From contig NZ_AP017313.1 of the NCBI RefSeq assembly GCF_002355435.1, positions 1,922,001 to 1,986,000 of the forward strand: 64,000 nucleotides of DNA, read 5' to 3'. The notes under the pieces were generated by a model. It was not told where the DNA came from and did no database searches. It was given only the letters and a program-made list of their open reading frames with translations. Shown piece by piece: positions 46,935-55,058 of the stretch. Numbering within the stretch: position 1 is the stretch's first letter; each line of letters starts with the position of its first letter. The position numbers were made by a program, and so were the translations under genes. This stretch comes from Mucilaginibacter gotjawali. Lineage in GTDB: Bacteria > Bacteroidota > Bacteroidia > Sphingobacteriales > Sphingobacteriaceae.

Positions 46935-47987
46935 TTAATTATAGGATTGAGCTGCATAAGTCAGCAATTTAAGGGTTGCATTAAAATTGGTATTTCTTTC
47001 GCAGTCTGATTTGGTTTTGTAAACGATGACCATATCCACAGCAGGAAAAACGGTGATGCTTTGACCCATGGAGCCCATAGCAGAATAGCCGCCTTCCAGG
47101 CGTTTATCGCTGACGTTTTGCCAAAGCCACCACAGGTAGCCATAACCAAACTGGTGCGGGTCTTTGCGGAAAATGGGGACATTCCTATTGATCTCGGCTG
47201 CGTTAGTTTTTTGGCTGACCATATCAGCAACCCATTTTGAGTCAATCAGTTGCTGGCTGCCCCATTTTCCCTTGTTGAGCATCAGCAGCCCGATCCGGGC
47301 CATATCGCGGGTAGAGAACCACATCGGGTAAGCAGGGTAAACTGACCGGGTGCTATCGCCTTCCTTTTGCTGGAGGGAGCGTTTCCAGTCCTGCATTTGT
47401 AAGGGGATGGCCAGTTGCCGTTCCACTTCGTCATAAATATTTTTGCCGGTTTCCTTCTCAAAAATATATCCGGCCACATTAAAATCCCAATTGCTGTAGA
47501 GCCAATAGGTGCCATGTTTTACGGAGCCCCGCTTGGGAGCCAACGACAAGAAATCTCCCGGATAACTAGCCAGATGATAGATGCCGGAACGTGCAGAAAT
47601 AATATCCCGTATAGACGCTTCCTTTTCAACCGCAAGCAGGCCGCCGACATCATCTAAACCAAGTTCCTTTACGGTTTTATCCAGCTTGATCTCCCCGGAC
47701 CGCACATGCGCGCCATAGATCATAGCCAATACACTTTTGCGGCAGGAGGCGATATAACTGTTTTCCACTACATCGCCGAACTGGAACACGACTTTGCCGC
47801 GCTGGATGATCATATAACCCGTAACCGGTGTGCTATCCACCAAAAATGAATGCAATGTATCCAGGCGCTTCATGTTCCAGCCAGTTTTATCCTTCAGTTC
47901 CTCCCAGTCCTTCTGCGGATTTCCCTGGGCACTCACCTTCAGAGAAAACGCCAGAAAAAAAACATATAAGTAAAAAGATAATTTCAT
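46935..47987 (-). CDS. Serine hydrolase of the beta-lactamase/penicillin-binding fold (class C-like)
   Basis: From ATG 47987 (MKLSFYLYVFFLAFSLKVSA) this is a 350-residue exported protein. SCRKSVLAMIYG contains the SxxK catalytic tetrad start, YSNWDFNVAGYIFEKETGKN the Y-x-N motif, and GGYSAMGSMGQSITVFP stands where K-T-G is usual. Such proteins are esterases, D-peptidases or beta-lactamase relatives; resistance activity cannot be assumed. It is the first gene of an operon with the S33 hydrolase. The AraC gene upstream is a candidate regulator. Confidence 0.88.
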   Translation of the reverse strand: MKLSFYLYVFFLAFSLKVSAQGNPQKDWEELKDKTGWNMKRLDTLHSFLVDSTPVTGYMIIQRGKVVFQFGDVVENSYIASCRKSVLAMIYGAHVRSGEIKLDKTVKELGLDDVGGLLAVEKEASIRDIISARSGIYHLASYPGDFLSLAPKRGSVKHGTYWLYSNWDFNVAGYIFEKETGKNIYDEVERQLAIPLQMQDWKRSLQQKEGDSTRSVYPAYPMWFSTRDMARIGLLMLNKGKWGSQQLIDSKWVADMVSQKTNAAEINRNVPIFRKDPHQFGYGYLWWLWQNVSDKRLEGGYSAMGSMGQSITVFPAVDMVIVYKTKSDCERNTNFNATLKLLTYAAQSYN

Positions 47988-48026
47988 AATTGATTTTTTT
48001 GCCAAAGAAACGGCTTTAAGTGGTTC

Positions 48027-48056
48027 AAGGATAGTAAATATCGGACTATTTGCAGG
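48027..48056 (-). promoter_or_regulatory. Repeated element ATAGTCCGA-N2-TTTACTATC, copy 1
   Basis: On the minus strand ATAGTCCGATATTTACTATC lies about 50 bp upstream of the beta-lactamase-like start. Its ends ATAGT and ACTAT are complementary. A second copy (18 of 20 identical) lies at 48207-48227 in front of the small ORF. It may be an operator for the adjacent AraC regulator. Confidence 0.45.
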
Positions 48057-48061
48057 TAATA

Positions 48062-48172
48062 TCAGAAATACAAACTACCGCAAAAAGACCATACAAGGGC
48101 GATGAACACGATAGTGACAATAATACTAAAAAGCATGATCAGGACAACGAAAATGGGGAAAGCATACTTCAT
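48062..48172 (-). CDS. Candidate 36-residue single-pass membrane peptide
   Basis: ATG 48172 opens a 36-codon frame: MKYAFPIFVVLIMLFSIIVT then IVFIALVWSFCGSLYF and TGA. Almost the whole peptide is one hydrophobic helix with a short positive N-terminus, as in small regulatory membrane proteins. It fills the gap between the AraC gene and the beta-lactamase-like gene on the same strand and is preceded by the repeated ATAGTCCGA element. There is no homology evidence. Confidence 0.4.
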   Translation of the reverse strand: MKYAFPIFVVLIMLFSIIVTIVFIALVWSFCGSLYF

Positions 48173-48219
48173 GGGGCAAATGAAGCCTTTCAAGGGAACA
48201 AAAGATAGTAAACTTCGGA

Positions 48220-49128
48220 CTATATCAACCGTTTACTAACGGTCAGTTTTTGACCGGTAAAGGCAATCACTTCTTTGTAGAAATGGCTCATGTCGTAATA
48301 GCCGAACGCTGTTGGCGTAAATAGCGGGTCACGTAACACGTAAGCGGATAGGGCTGTTCTTGCCCGGATAACGGAGAAATAATTTTTAGGCGAAGTACCA
48401 ACTACCCGGTGAAAATTGCGGTTGAAAGTTTTGGAGGAAACAAATTGCTTTTCAGCCAGTTCATTGATGCCCGGCAAAAGGTCGCCTTGCAGGTAATTGC
48501 CGATCGCTTCCCGGATAAAGTGTAAACGGTTATTGCTTTTGTTTTGGTGCTGGTTTAGTAACCAGGCCTCCAGGAGGGATACGCGCTCTTCAAAAGAGCG
48601 GGCTTCTTTCACGGATTGCAACAGCCCACGCGGCAATAGCGCAGACAGGTCAGTCACCCGGTCGATCAGGCCGCTTTGGTTGATGTTCAGGATCGTTTCC
48701 AGGCTTCCCGGATAAAACTTAACGGTAAAAATATGATCGGTTGGCGCATTATGCCTTTCGACAATGCTGTTTCTTAAAATAGCAATATCCTGGTCCTTAC
48801 TGACAGCGTAAGTACGATTGCCGACGGTAATGTGGTAGCTTGCACCCAGGTTAATATAGAAGGTAGGTGTCCAGCTGGGGAACATTTTGATGGAAAAATT
48901 TTCTTCTGAGATATATTGTCTGGTTGCATCAGGTGAGGATTCCGAAAAAAATTCAATATGATTTGCAAGGTCCTGGCAAGGTGTCTTGAATTCATATATT
49001 TTCCGGATGTTTTCAAAAATTTCTACCAAAATCTTCTTTTTGTATGGACGCACTACAAGCGAAAACGTGACAAAGTAAAGGATTGGTAGCTTTTTTTTGA
49101 TCGCAAACTTTTTATTTTTAGGGTGCAT
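48220..49128 (-). CDS. AraC-family transcriptional regulator (start uncertain)
   Basis: The C-terminal double helix-turn-helix reads INELAEKQFVSSKTFNRNFH (first HTH) and TPTAFGYYDMSHFYKEVIAF (second HTH with the Y-D-x-S-H-F pattern). The N-terminal 150 residues (MFPSWTPTFYINLGASYHIT) are a cupin-like DUF6597-type sensor. Family similarity begins at about IYEFKTPCQDLANHIEF. The ATG at 49128 adds about 38 unusual residues; a TTG at 49029 may be the true start. It is upstream of, and on the same strand as, the hydrolase operon and probably controls it. Confidence 0.85.
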   Translation of the reverse strand: MHPKNKKFAIKKKLPILYFVTFSLVVRPYKKKILVEIFENIRKIYEFKTPCQDLANHIEFFSESSPDATRQYISEENFSIKMFPSWTPTFYINLGASYHITVGNRTYAVSKDQDIAILRNSIVERHNAPTDHIFTVKFYPGSLETILNINQSGLIDRVTDLSALLPRGLLQSVKEARSFEERVSLLEAWLLNQHQNKSNNRLHFIREAIGNYLQGDLLPGINELAEKQFVSSKTFNRNFHRVVGTSPKNYFSVIRARTALSAYVLRDPLFTPTAFGYYDMSHFYKEVIAFTGQKLTVSKRLI

Positions 49129-49167
49129 GATTTGCACGTTGATTAGGAATAATCTTTCACCAACCAT

Positions 49168-49400
49168 CCTTTGGCTTGGTTCGAAACCTGTACCATAAAC
49201 GTCTTCAAATCCGTGCTATTTTCTGTAAATCCGCTATAAACTGGTTCGTAATTAGACCCATAACCGACCCAAATGTAGCTGGCTATAAAGTTGCCAGCTA
49301 CATTTATCCTCAAACAATTGATTTAAGGTATTTTCGCAATCAGGCTTTGCCTGGAAAGGTCGATCTTGTTTGACCTTCAAACAATCAGCTCAAGGAATTG
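49168..49400. other. Gap with tRNA-end-like fragments and a second copy of the tRNA-His hairpin
   Basis: GGTTCGAAACCTGTACCATAA (49171 region, 20-base core) and GGTTCGTAATTAGACCCATA (49242 region) resemble tRNA T-arm plus acceptor ends, and a similar CGTTCGGTATTTGTGCCATA occurs near 54893. At 49271-49305 AATGTAGCTGGC and GCCAGCTACATT repeat the hairpin found behind tRNA-His. These may be scars of site-specific integration. A 65-codon frame here is not convincing. Confidence 0.4.
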
Positions 49401-49545
49401 ATGTTTTTAAAAAGACACGCTGAGCTGCCACAAAGTACTTCCCAATACCATATCGCCTCCTTTGTTGGGGTGAATACGCAATAATAAGCCGTATCCGTCC
49501 AAAAATTTCTACCAATTTTGATTTGTTAACCCAGGTGCATGAATG
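49401..49545 (+). pseudogene. Decayed 3' end of a Crp/Fnr regulator gene
   Basis: This stretch aligns base by base with the last 120 bases and 3' flank of the intact Crp/Fnr gene at 50927-51066: shared landmarks are GTTTTTAAAAA, CCATAT-GC, TTTGTTGGGGT, AAGCCG-ATCCGT and TGATTTGTTAACC-AGGTGCAT. It carries stops in all relevant frames (for example TTGTTGGGGTGA). It is a relic of a duplication or recombination that left the DUF4267-NIPSNAP pair between two copies. Confidence 0.8.
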
Positions 49546-49561
49546 CCCGCTGCGGCAGGGA

Positions 49562-49569
49562 TAATTTTG
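49562..49569 (+). promoter_or_regulatory. -7 box TAATTTTG upstream of the DUF4267 gene
   Basis: TAATTTTG matches TAnnTTTG and lies 25 bp before the ATG. No -33 TTG is at the right distance. Confidence 0.5.
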
Positions 49570-49594
49570 TGTCATTATTTAAAAACAAATCATT

Positions 49595-50011
49595 ATGACA
49601 ACAAAAACCGCTTATGCAATCGCATTTTTATTGGGCCTGGGAATGGTTTTCCTGGGAGCCCGCTTTTTTTTCTCTCCTGAAGTAGCAACAGCCGCATTCG
49701 GCATCCGATTTAATGCCAACGGGGATTACTCCTTTCATCACATAAAAGGTATCAGAGATATATTTTCCGGAATCTTATTGTGTGCATTGGTCTTAATGAA
49801 AGAGCGCAGGGCACTGGGCGTAATGCTATTCGTAGCGACAATCATTCCGGTTTCCGATATGATCACTGTCCTTAGCAAAAGTTACACCAGTGTGCAGCAA
49901 GCCATACCACATATCGTAGCGACTATCATTTGTTCGGTAGTCGGCATACTGCTGCTGGCAGCTAAACCTCAAATAAAAGTGCCATTAAAACAGCGGGAAT
50001 CATTAAGCTGA
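49595..50011 (+). CDS. DUF4267 family membrane protein
   Basis: This 138-residue protein has four hydrophobic helices (about residues 6-26, 52-68, 74-92 and 104-124). GMVFLGARFFFSPEVATAAFG and KGIRDIFSGILLCALVLMKE match the DUF4267 order. The family is common as a single small gene in bacteria and fungi and has no known role. It is 36 bases before the NIPSNAP gene. Confidence 0.85.
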   Translation: MTTKTAYAIAFLLGLGMVFLGARFFFSPEVATAAFGIRFNANGDYSFHHIKGIRDIFSGILLCALVLMKERRALGVMLFVATIIPVSDMITVLSKSYTSVQQAIPHIVATIICSVVGILLLAAKPQIKVPLKQRESLS

Positions 50012-50047
50012 TCAGTCAGAATATTGTTGACAACAAAGATACACATC

Positions 50048-50353
50048 ATGGAACAATTAAGAATTTACACCCTTGCTGATAAAGAAACAGCAGAACATTA
50101 TTTTACAGAACGTTGGGACAAACATATTAGGAGCCTTCCAAAATTTGGTTTCGAAATCAAAGGGGTTTATATCGGTAATACACCCGAAATAGCGAACCAG
50201 GTAATCGTAATCATTTCCTTTCCGGACAATGCTGATCCTGATGAGATGACTGAACAATATTTCAAAAGTCCTGAGTTTGCTGATAACATGGCAGGATTTG
50301 AACGAAGCAAATTCACTAACGTAGAAACCAAAATATTGAGGTCTGCAAACTGA
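50048..50353 (+). CDS. NIPSNAP-family protein
   Basis: The ATG at 50048 gives a 101-residue dimeric alpha/beta-barrel (ferredoxin-like) protein: EQLRIYTLADKETAEHYFTE, then GNTPEIANQVIVIISFPDN and YFKSPEFADNMAGF. Such proteins often act as small oxygenase-like or dehydratase-like partners. It is probably cotranscribed with the DUF4267 gene. The substrate is unknown. Confidence 0.8.
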   Translation: MEQLRIYTLADKETAEHYFTERWDKHIRSLPKFGFEIKGVYIGNTPEIANQVIVIISFPDNADPDEMTEQYFKSPEFADNMAGFERSKFTNVETKILRSAN

Positions 50354-50468
50354 TTTACGTTCTACCTAAGGGTTAATACACAACATGTGCGCATGTTGTG
50401 TATTTTTGGCTTTAATCCGGTTCAAAATAAATACAAACGTTGTCGGCAACATTAAAAGGATACCCAAA

Positions 50469-51047
50469 ATGATAAATAGGTTATTTAACAGCATACAAAG
50501 GGTTATTCCGCTAAGCCCTGCGGAGATAGATACCGTGACCGCTTTGTTTAAGGAGAAGACTTATAAAAAGGGCGACTTTTTTTTAGAAGAAGGACGAATT
50601 TGCAAACAAGTAGGATTTGTGGCAAAGGGGTTGATGCGCTTCTATATTAATCAGGATGGGGAGGAAAAAATATATGACTTTTCCCAGGAAAATGAATTTG
50701 TATGCAACTATGAAAGTTTTCTTCCACAGGTTCCTTCTTCGAAAAACATCCAGGCTTTAGAAGACAGTGTCGTTTTTGTCATTTCACATGCTGACCTGCA
50801 ACTATTTTATGCGAACGTTCGCGGAGGTGAACGTTTTGGCAGGATAGCTATTGAGGCTGTCTTTGTAAAATTACTACAGGACATCAGTTCGTTATATGCT
50901 GAAACACCAGAACTTCGTTACGAGCGGTTTTTAAAAAACCACGCCGATCTGCAGCAAAGGATCTCCCAGTACCATATAGCGTCATTTGTTGGGGTAAAAC
51001 CGCAATCTCTAAGCCGCATCCGTAAAAGAATTTTTACTCAGTTCTGA
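50469..51047 (+). CDS. Crp/Fnr-family transcriptional regulator
   Basis: ATG 50469 (MINRLFNSIQRVIPLSPAEI) is the family start; the longer frame adds 28 residues without similarity. The 192-residue protein has a cyclic-nucleotide-like cupin (KKGDFFLEEGRICKQVGFVA, GLMRFYINQDGEEKIYDFSQ) and a shortened C-terminal HTH (ISQYHIASFVGVKPQSLSRI). No Cys cluster is present, so iron-sulfur sensing is unlikely. Such regulators often control neighbouring small membrane and NIPSNAP genes. A decayed copy of its 3' end lies at 49401-49545. Confidence 0.88.
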   Translation: MINRLFNSIQRVIPLSPAEIDTVTALFKEKTYKKGDFFLEEGRICKQVGFVAKGLMRFYINQDGEEKIYDFSQENEFVCNYESFLPQVPSSKNIQALEDSVVFVISHADLQLFYANVRGGERFGRIAIEAVFVKLLQDISSLYAETPELRYERFLKNHADLQQRISQYHIASFVGVKPQSLSRIRKRIFTQF

Positions 51048-51188
51048 TTTGTTAACCAAGGTGCATTAATCGGGGGCTATTTCATGGAATTTTGCTTTAT
51101 AAGCTTAACAAAAAAAGCAAAAAAATGATTTTAGTAGGAGTGTGCCAAGGAACCGCCTGGCCTAACCGAGAGACAGTTTCCTGATTCC

Positions 51189-51554
51189 TTACGAGCCCCG
51201 CAATATCTTCTCCATTTTCCTTCCCTTCGCTAACTCATCCACCAACTTGTCCAAATATCGAACCTGCTGCGTCAGGGGATTCTCAATTTCCTCTACGCGA
51301 TACCCGCAGATTACCCCGGTGATGAGGTATGTGTTTGGATTTAGCGAAGCTAGTTGAAAGAATGTTTCAAAAGTTGCTTTTTTGTCAATCAGGTCTTTTA
51401 GTTTCTCGTTATTGAAACCGGTTAACCATTCTATCACCTGGTTCAACTCTTCTATTGTTCTACCTTTCTTCTCTACCTTTGCGAGATACAGAGGATAGAC
51501 CGAGGCAAAGGTCATTTTTGCAATACGCTCGTTGTGTATGTCGGTGTTATTCAT
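51189..51554 (-). CDS. DUF2200 domain-containing protein
   Basis: This 121-residue soluble protein has the DUF2200 sequence pattern: HNERIAKMTFASVYPLYLAK, KGRTIEELNQVIEWLTGF, DKKATFETFFQLASLNPN and ITGVICGYRVEEIENPLTQQ, followed by YLDKLVDELAKGRKMEKIL. The length is typical. The function is unknown. It follows the VOC gene after five bases in the same operon. Confidence 0.9.
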   Translation of the reverse strand: MNNTDIHNERIAKMTFASVYPLYLAKVEKKGRTIEELNQVIEWLTGFNNEKLKDLIDKKATFETFFQLASLNPNTYLITGVICGYRVEEIENPLTQQVRYLDKLVDELAKGRKMEKILRGS

Positions 51555-51559
51555 ATTGT

Positions 51560-52060
51560 TTATTTGGTGGTGGTGCTCCCCATTTTGGCATATTCCACAT
51601 CATTGGGTTCCCACAATTCTATCTTATTGCCCTCCGGATCCATTAAGTGTACAAAATTACCATAGCTCGTTTTTTCCACGCTATCAACCGGCAGGATGCC
51701 TGCCGTTTTCATTTGGGCTAAAAGCTGATTTAAACCTTCTACGCGGTAATTGATCATGAATTGCTTTTCGGAGGGTTGAAAGTATTTGGTGGTTTCTTTA
51801 AATGGCGCCCATGCCGTAAAACCCTTTTTTGTGCTGTCCATGCCCTGGTGCCATTCAAAAGTTGCACCGTAATCACTCATACGAATGCCCAGGTTCTTGC
51901 TGTACCATGCTTTAAGCGCAGCCGGGTCTTTGGCCTTAAAAAATATACCGCCGATACCCGTAACACGCGGGCCGCTATTAACCGGGTTGGTTAAACGGCT
52001 GAAACCATAGCCCAACAAGAAGGCTGTGCAGAACATGGCTATTAACGTAAACTTTTTCAT
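51560..52060 (-). CDS. Exported VOC family protein
   Basis: This 166-residue protein has an N-terminal hydrophobic anchor or signal (MKKFTLIAMFCTAFLLGYGF) before a VOC domain: GIGGIFFKAKDPAALKAWYS, AWAPFKETTKYF, QFMINYRVEGLNQLL and FVHLMDPEGNKIELWEP. The final Glu and His could be metal ligands. Exported VOC proteins are unusual because most act in the cytoplasm. It is the first gene of the VOC-DUF2200 pair and diverges from an AraC gene. Confidence 0.85.
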   Translation of the reverse strand: MKKFTLIAMFCTAFLLGYGFSRLTNPVNSGPRVTGIGGIFFKAKDPAALKAWYSKNLGIRMSDYGATFEWHQGMDSTKKGFTAWAPFKETTKYFQPSEKQFMINYRVEGLNQLLAQMKTAGILPVDSVEKTSYGNFVHLMDPEGNKIELWEPNDVEYAKMGSTTTK

Positions 52061-52229
52061 GATGTGGGTTTTAAGCTAAAGATATGTCTTTTTTGTTTCA
52101 CGATGCCTTTTGTCCACGCAAAAAAATATCATAAACGCACAGCAAGCGTACGATTTTGTAACAACTTTATTTTTATTAAAATAAACTATGAGTCTAATAA
52201 TCAATTGCATATGGTTTTGGTATGGATAT

Positions 52230-52245
52230 TACGAATACTTTCGTA
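52230..52245. promoter_or_regulatory. Inverted repeat TACGAA-N4-TTCGTA, candidate operator
   Basis: A perfect 6-bp inverted repeat with a four-base spacer lies 16 bp before the AraC ATG at 52261. It may be bound by that regulator and affect the divergent VOC operon too. Confidence 0.4.
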
Positions 52246-52260
52246 TTAAGTATATTATAA

Positions 52261-53039
52261 TGAGGCCCTCATTTATTAAAGAAGTAGCGAAAATTACTGA
52301 TAGCCTGGATATCCGGATTTCTACCCGGTTTGGCGCGGGGAATGGCGCGGGCAAACATGAGCATGAGCATGCTAACCTGGTTTTCATATTGGATGGGGGC
52401 TGCGTTGAAAGGAGACAATACTCAACTTATGAACGGGAAGCAGCAGATATAACATTCTTGCATGCCGGCGAAGCGCATGAAACCAACTTTGCCGAAATAC
52501 CCACCCGTTATATTTCCCTTGATATTAAACCCAAGGCATTTGCTGAAAATAACCTCGCCGAAAAGGATATTTTAAACGCCATAAAAAAATCCCCTGACGC
52601 TAAATTCCTGATGTTAAAAATGTACCGTGAATTACTTTACAACGATGATTTTACAACTGACTCTGTAAAAATGTTATTTTCGGAATTTGCTTCGCTTTCG
52701 CAGGCAATTGCCCTAAAAAAGTCCCTGCCCACCTGGGTTGGTATTGTTTATCAATTGTTGAATGATAAATGGAATGAAACTATAACCCTGAAAGAGTTGT
52801 CGCAGGCATCCGGAGTAAATCCTATTACCATATCTAAACACTTTTCAACTTATTTCGCTTGTACGCTTGGTAGTTACCTGCGTAAACTAAGGGTAGAGCG
52901 TTCATTATCCCTGATAAAGAATGAGGGCGCTTCTTTAACGCATACGGCTTATGTCTGCAACTTTTCAGATCAAAGCCATTTTATCAGGAATTTCAGGACA
53001 TATACTTCACTATCACCGAAACAGTATCAAAAACTTTGA
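52261..53039 (+). CDS. AraC-family transcriptional regulator
   Basis: The start ATG 52261 (MRPSFIKEVAKITDSLDIRI) is chosen because the extra 24 upstream residues are hydrophobic and unlike the family. This gives 259 residues. The N-terminal cupin has KHEHEHANLVFILDGGCVER, a His-rich metal or ligand pocket. The C-terminal HTH pair is ITLKELSQASGVNPITISKH and LTHTAYVCNFSDQSHFIRNF. It precedes the esterase gene on the same strand by 66 bases and diverges from the VOC operon. Confidence 0.88.
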
Positions 53040-53078
53040 AGGGCAAATTTCATTCTATTTTTTAGTTTGTTCACCTGA

Positions 53079-53086
53079 TACATTTG
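53079..53086 (+). promoter_or_regulatory. -7 box TACATTTG for the esterase gene
   Basis: TACATTTG matches TAnnTTTG and ends 19 bp before the ATG at 53106. A -33 TTG at the standard distance is not evident, so activation by the adjacent AraC protein is plausible. Confidence 0.5.
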
Positions 53087-53105
53087 CTCATAAGAAAATT
53101 AAATT

Positions 53106-54566
53106 ATGAAGAATTACATCCTTATCATTTGTTCATTTTTTATGGTGATACCCCATGCTGATGCACAGAAATTTTATGTCAGCTACAAGCCGTCCGTTTA
53201 TAAAGGCCCGTTTACAGGAAATGTGATCCTATATCTTTCCACTAAAAACGAAAATCCCAAAAACGAGACCGGCTGGCCCTGTTACCGGATGAAGGTGAAA
53301 AATATCATGCCCGATCAGCAGATCGTTTTTAACGATTCGTGTTTGTCATATCCCACGCTCCTTTCACGTATACCGCGTGGCAATTATTATGTGCAGGTTG
53401 TATGGGATTTGAATATTGGTGGGCGTATTATAGGATTGAGCACCGGCAATATGTACAATGTCAGCCGGAAGGTCACCTTGAACGATCCGAAAGACGGTTT
53501 TGCGTTGGTTTGCGACCAGGCAGTTAAAGCACCGCTTTTTGTTGATAGTCATTTTGTTAAGGAAATTAAAGTCAGTTCTAAACTGCTGACTCGCTTTAAT
53601 CATAAGCCGGAGTACATGCGGGCTGCGGTGATCTTGCCCAGGCAGTATTATACTGAAACTAAAAGACGTTTCCCGGTCTATTTTATGGTAGCCGGATTCG
53701 GTGGCGGCTATATGCATTATTCCAGGTCCGAGAGTAGTGATACGCTGGCCTCGGTCCCCCTGGACACCGTTGCCTGTATAAAGGTTTATCTAGATGGTGA
53801 TTGTTCGCTGGGGCATAGTACCTACGCCAACAGTGATAATAATGGCCTGGTAGGCGATGCGTTGGCTTACGAGTTTATCCCGCAACTGGATAAACAGTAC
53901 CGGACGAACGGCGCAAGGCTGATCCGTGGGCACAGCAGCGGCGGCTGGACGGTGGTATATTTGCTTTCGCATTATCCCAGGCTTTTTGTTGCCGGGAACG
54001 CCAGCGCGCCGGATCCGGTGGACTTTCGCCGGTTTTCATCCACCAACCTGTACCAGGATAAAAAACTGAACCGATATGTCGATGGCCTGACCATGGACAG
54101 GCCGTCGATACTCGATAGCGTGGTCTATGATACCCCGAATATTACGCATAGCATTGAAGGTGTTTTTTACCGGGGGCAGCAAAATATTTCTTTTGACGCC
54201 GTTTTTGGCCCCAAAGGCACCGGCGGGCTTCCGGAACGCATGTTTGACCCGGAAACGCTGCTCATCAACTCGGCTGTGGTTAACTATTGGAAACGGTACG
54301 ACCTCACGCAATATGTCATCGCGCACTGGCCGGACTTAAAAAAAGACTTGCAGGGGAAATTACGGATCTCCGTGGGCACAGAGGATATTGAGCAGTGCCC
54401 TGCCGTGCGGTTAATGGAAGAAGAAATGAAAAAGCTCGGGGCCGGTATCACGTTTGTCTATTACCCAGGTGACCATTTTAGTGTGGTAACAGGGGAATAT
54501 AAGAAAGCATGGGATGATTTTTTGCTCAAAAGGTATGTGGAATGGCTGAAGTTACATGAAAAGTAA
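53106..54566 (+). CDS. Secreted esterase-like alpha/beta hydrolase
   Basis: This 486-residue protein has a signal peptide (MKNYILIICSFFMVIPHADA). The C-terminal two thirds form an enterochelin-esterase/esterase-D-like hydrolase: RFPVYFMVAGFGGG, the nucleophile elbow LIRGHSSGGWTVVYLLSHYP, SAPDPVDFRRFSS, GTEDIEQCPAVRLMEEEM and YYPGDHFSVVTG with the likely catalytic His. An N-terminal beta domain of about 150 residues precedes it. It could act on siderophore or sugar esters. The upstream AraC gene is the likely regulator. Confidence 0.82.
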   Translation: MKNYILIICSFFMVIPHADAQKFYVSYKPSVYKGPFTGNVILYLSTKNENPKNETGWPCYRMKVKNIMPDQQIVFNDSCLSYPTLLSRIPRGNYYVQVVWDLNIGGRIIGLSTGNMYNVSRKVTLNDPKDGFALVCDQAVKAPLFVDSHFVKEIKVSSKLLTRFNHKPEYMRAAVILPRQYYTETKRRFPVYFMVAGFGGGYMHYSRSESSDTLASVPLDTVACIKVYLDGDCSLGHSTYANSDNNGLVGDALAYEFIPQLDKQYRTNGARLIRGHSSGGWTVVYLLSHYPRLFVAGNASAPDPVDFRRFSSTNLYQDKKLNRYVDGLTMDRPSILDSVVYDTPNITHSIEGVFYRGQQNISFDAVFGPKGTGGLPERMFDPETLLINSAVVNYWKRYDLTQYVIAHWPDLKKDLQGKLRISVGTEDIEQCPAVRLMEEEMKKLGAGITFVYYPGDHFSVVTGEYKKAWDDFLLKRYVEWLKLHEK

Positions 54567-54601
54567 AATGCGTTAAATTTTTGATTAGGCGTGCAGGTCG
54601 T

Positions 54602-54816
54602 CAGGGAAATCGCGTTTAAAAAAACCGGCATATTTAATTGAGGCTAAAGCCATTTTTATTGCTTCAATTTACCCGTTGGCTAAAGCCAACGGCAATGAAT
54701 GAAAAGCCATGCTTCCAAAATTCATTGCCGTTCCTTTTAAGGAACGGAAAAAGTAAACAAAAAGATAAAGGCTTTAGCCAAATTTTGAGCGACAAGTTTT
54801 AAACGCGATTTCCCTG
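54602..54816. mobile_element. MITE-like element with 20-bp terminal inverted repeats and 10-bp target duplication
   Basis: The 215-bp element starts CAGGGAAATCGCGTTTAAAA and ends with its exact reverse complement (54797-54816). TGCAGGTCGT occurs directly before (54592-54601) and directly after (54817-54826), as a target-site duplication would. Inside, GGCTAAAGCC words, CGGCAATGAA / TTCATTGCCG and TTGGCTAAAGCC / GGCTTTAGCCAA form nested hairpins. It encodes no protein, so it must be mobilised in trans. Confidence 0.8.
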
Positions 54817-54826
54817 TGCAGGTCGT

Positions 54827-55058
54827 TAAGCAGGATTTGTTGCATCAGTAATTTCATAAATTCGCAATTTCCCCTAAAGCAGTTGTGAGCTCGTTCGGTA
54901 TTTGTGCCATAACCGACACCTAACGCTCCTAAGGAAACCATGGGCGTTTTTTAGTTTAATAAAAGACCGGCCATCCCTATTTACTATTTTAATTATTTGC
55001 TTCCTTTGGAAAGACAAATTGTAATAAATTTACATCTTAATCTAAAAATATACCGATC
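54827..55058. terminator. Gap with a terminator-like hairpin before the DUF3347 gene
   Basis: CATAACCGACAC near 54900 repeats a fragment seen near 49260. AACGCTCC at about 54921 pairs loosely with GGGCGTT before a six-T run at about 54950, giving a plausible terminator. No further features are seen up to the next ATG. Confidence 0.45.

Noticed and set aside
46935-47987. Antibiotic-resistance beta-lactamase
   Set aside because: The fold motifs SxxK and YxN are present, but the third motif is not the usual KTG, and this fold mostly contains esterases and peptidases; resistance cannot be claimed.
44781-49305. Defined genomic island with att sites from tRNA-His to the second hairpin
   Set aside because: The tRNA 3' end itself is not duplicated at 49.27 kb and no integrase gene is present, so only a tentative hotspot is reported.
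49176-49373. 65-codon plus-strand frame
   Set aside because: No recognisable composition or start signal; it crosses the repeated hairpin and the tRNA-end-like fragments.
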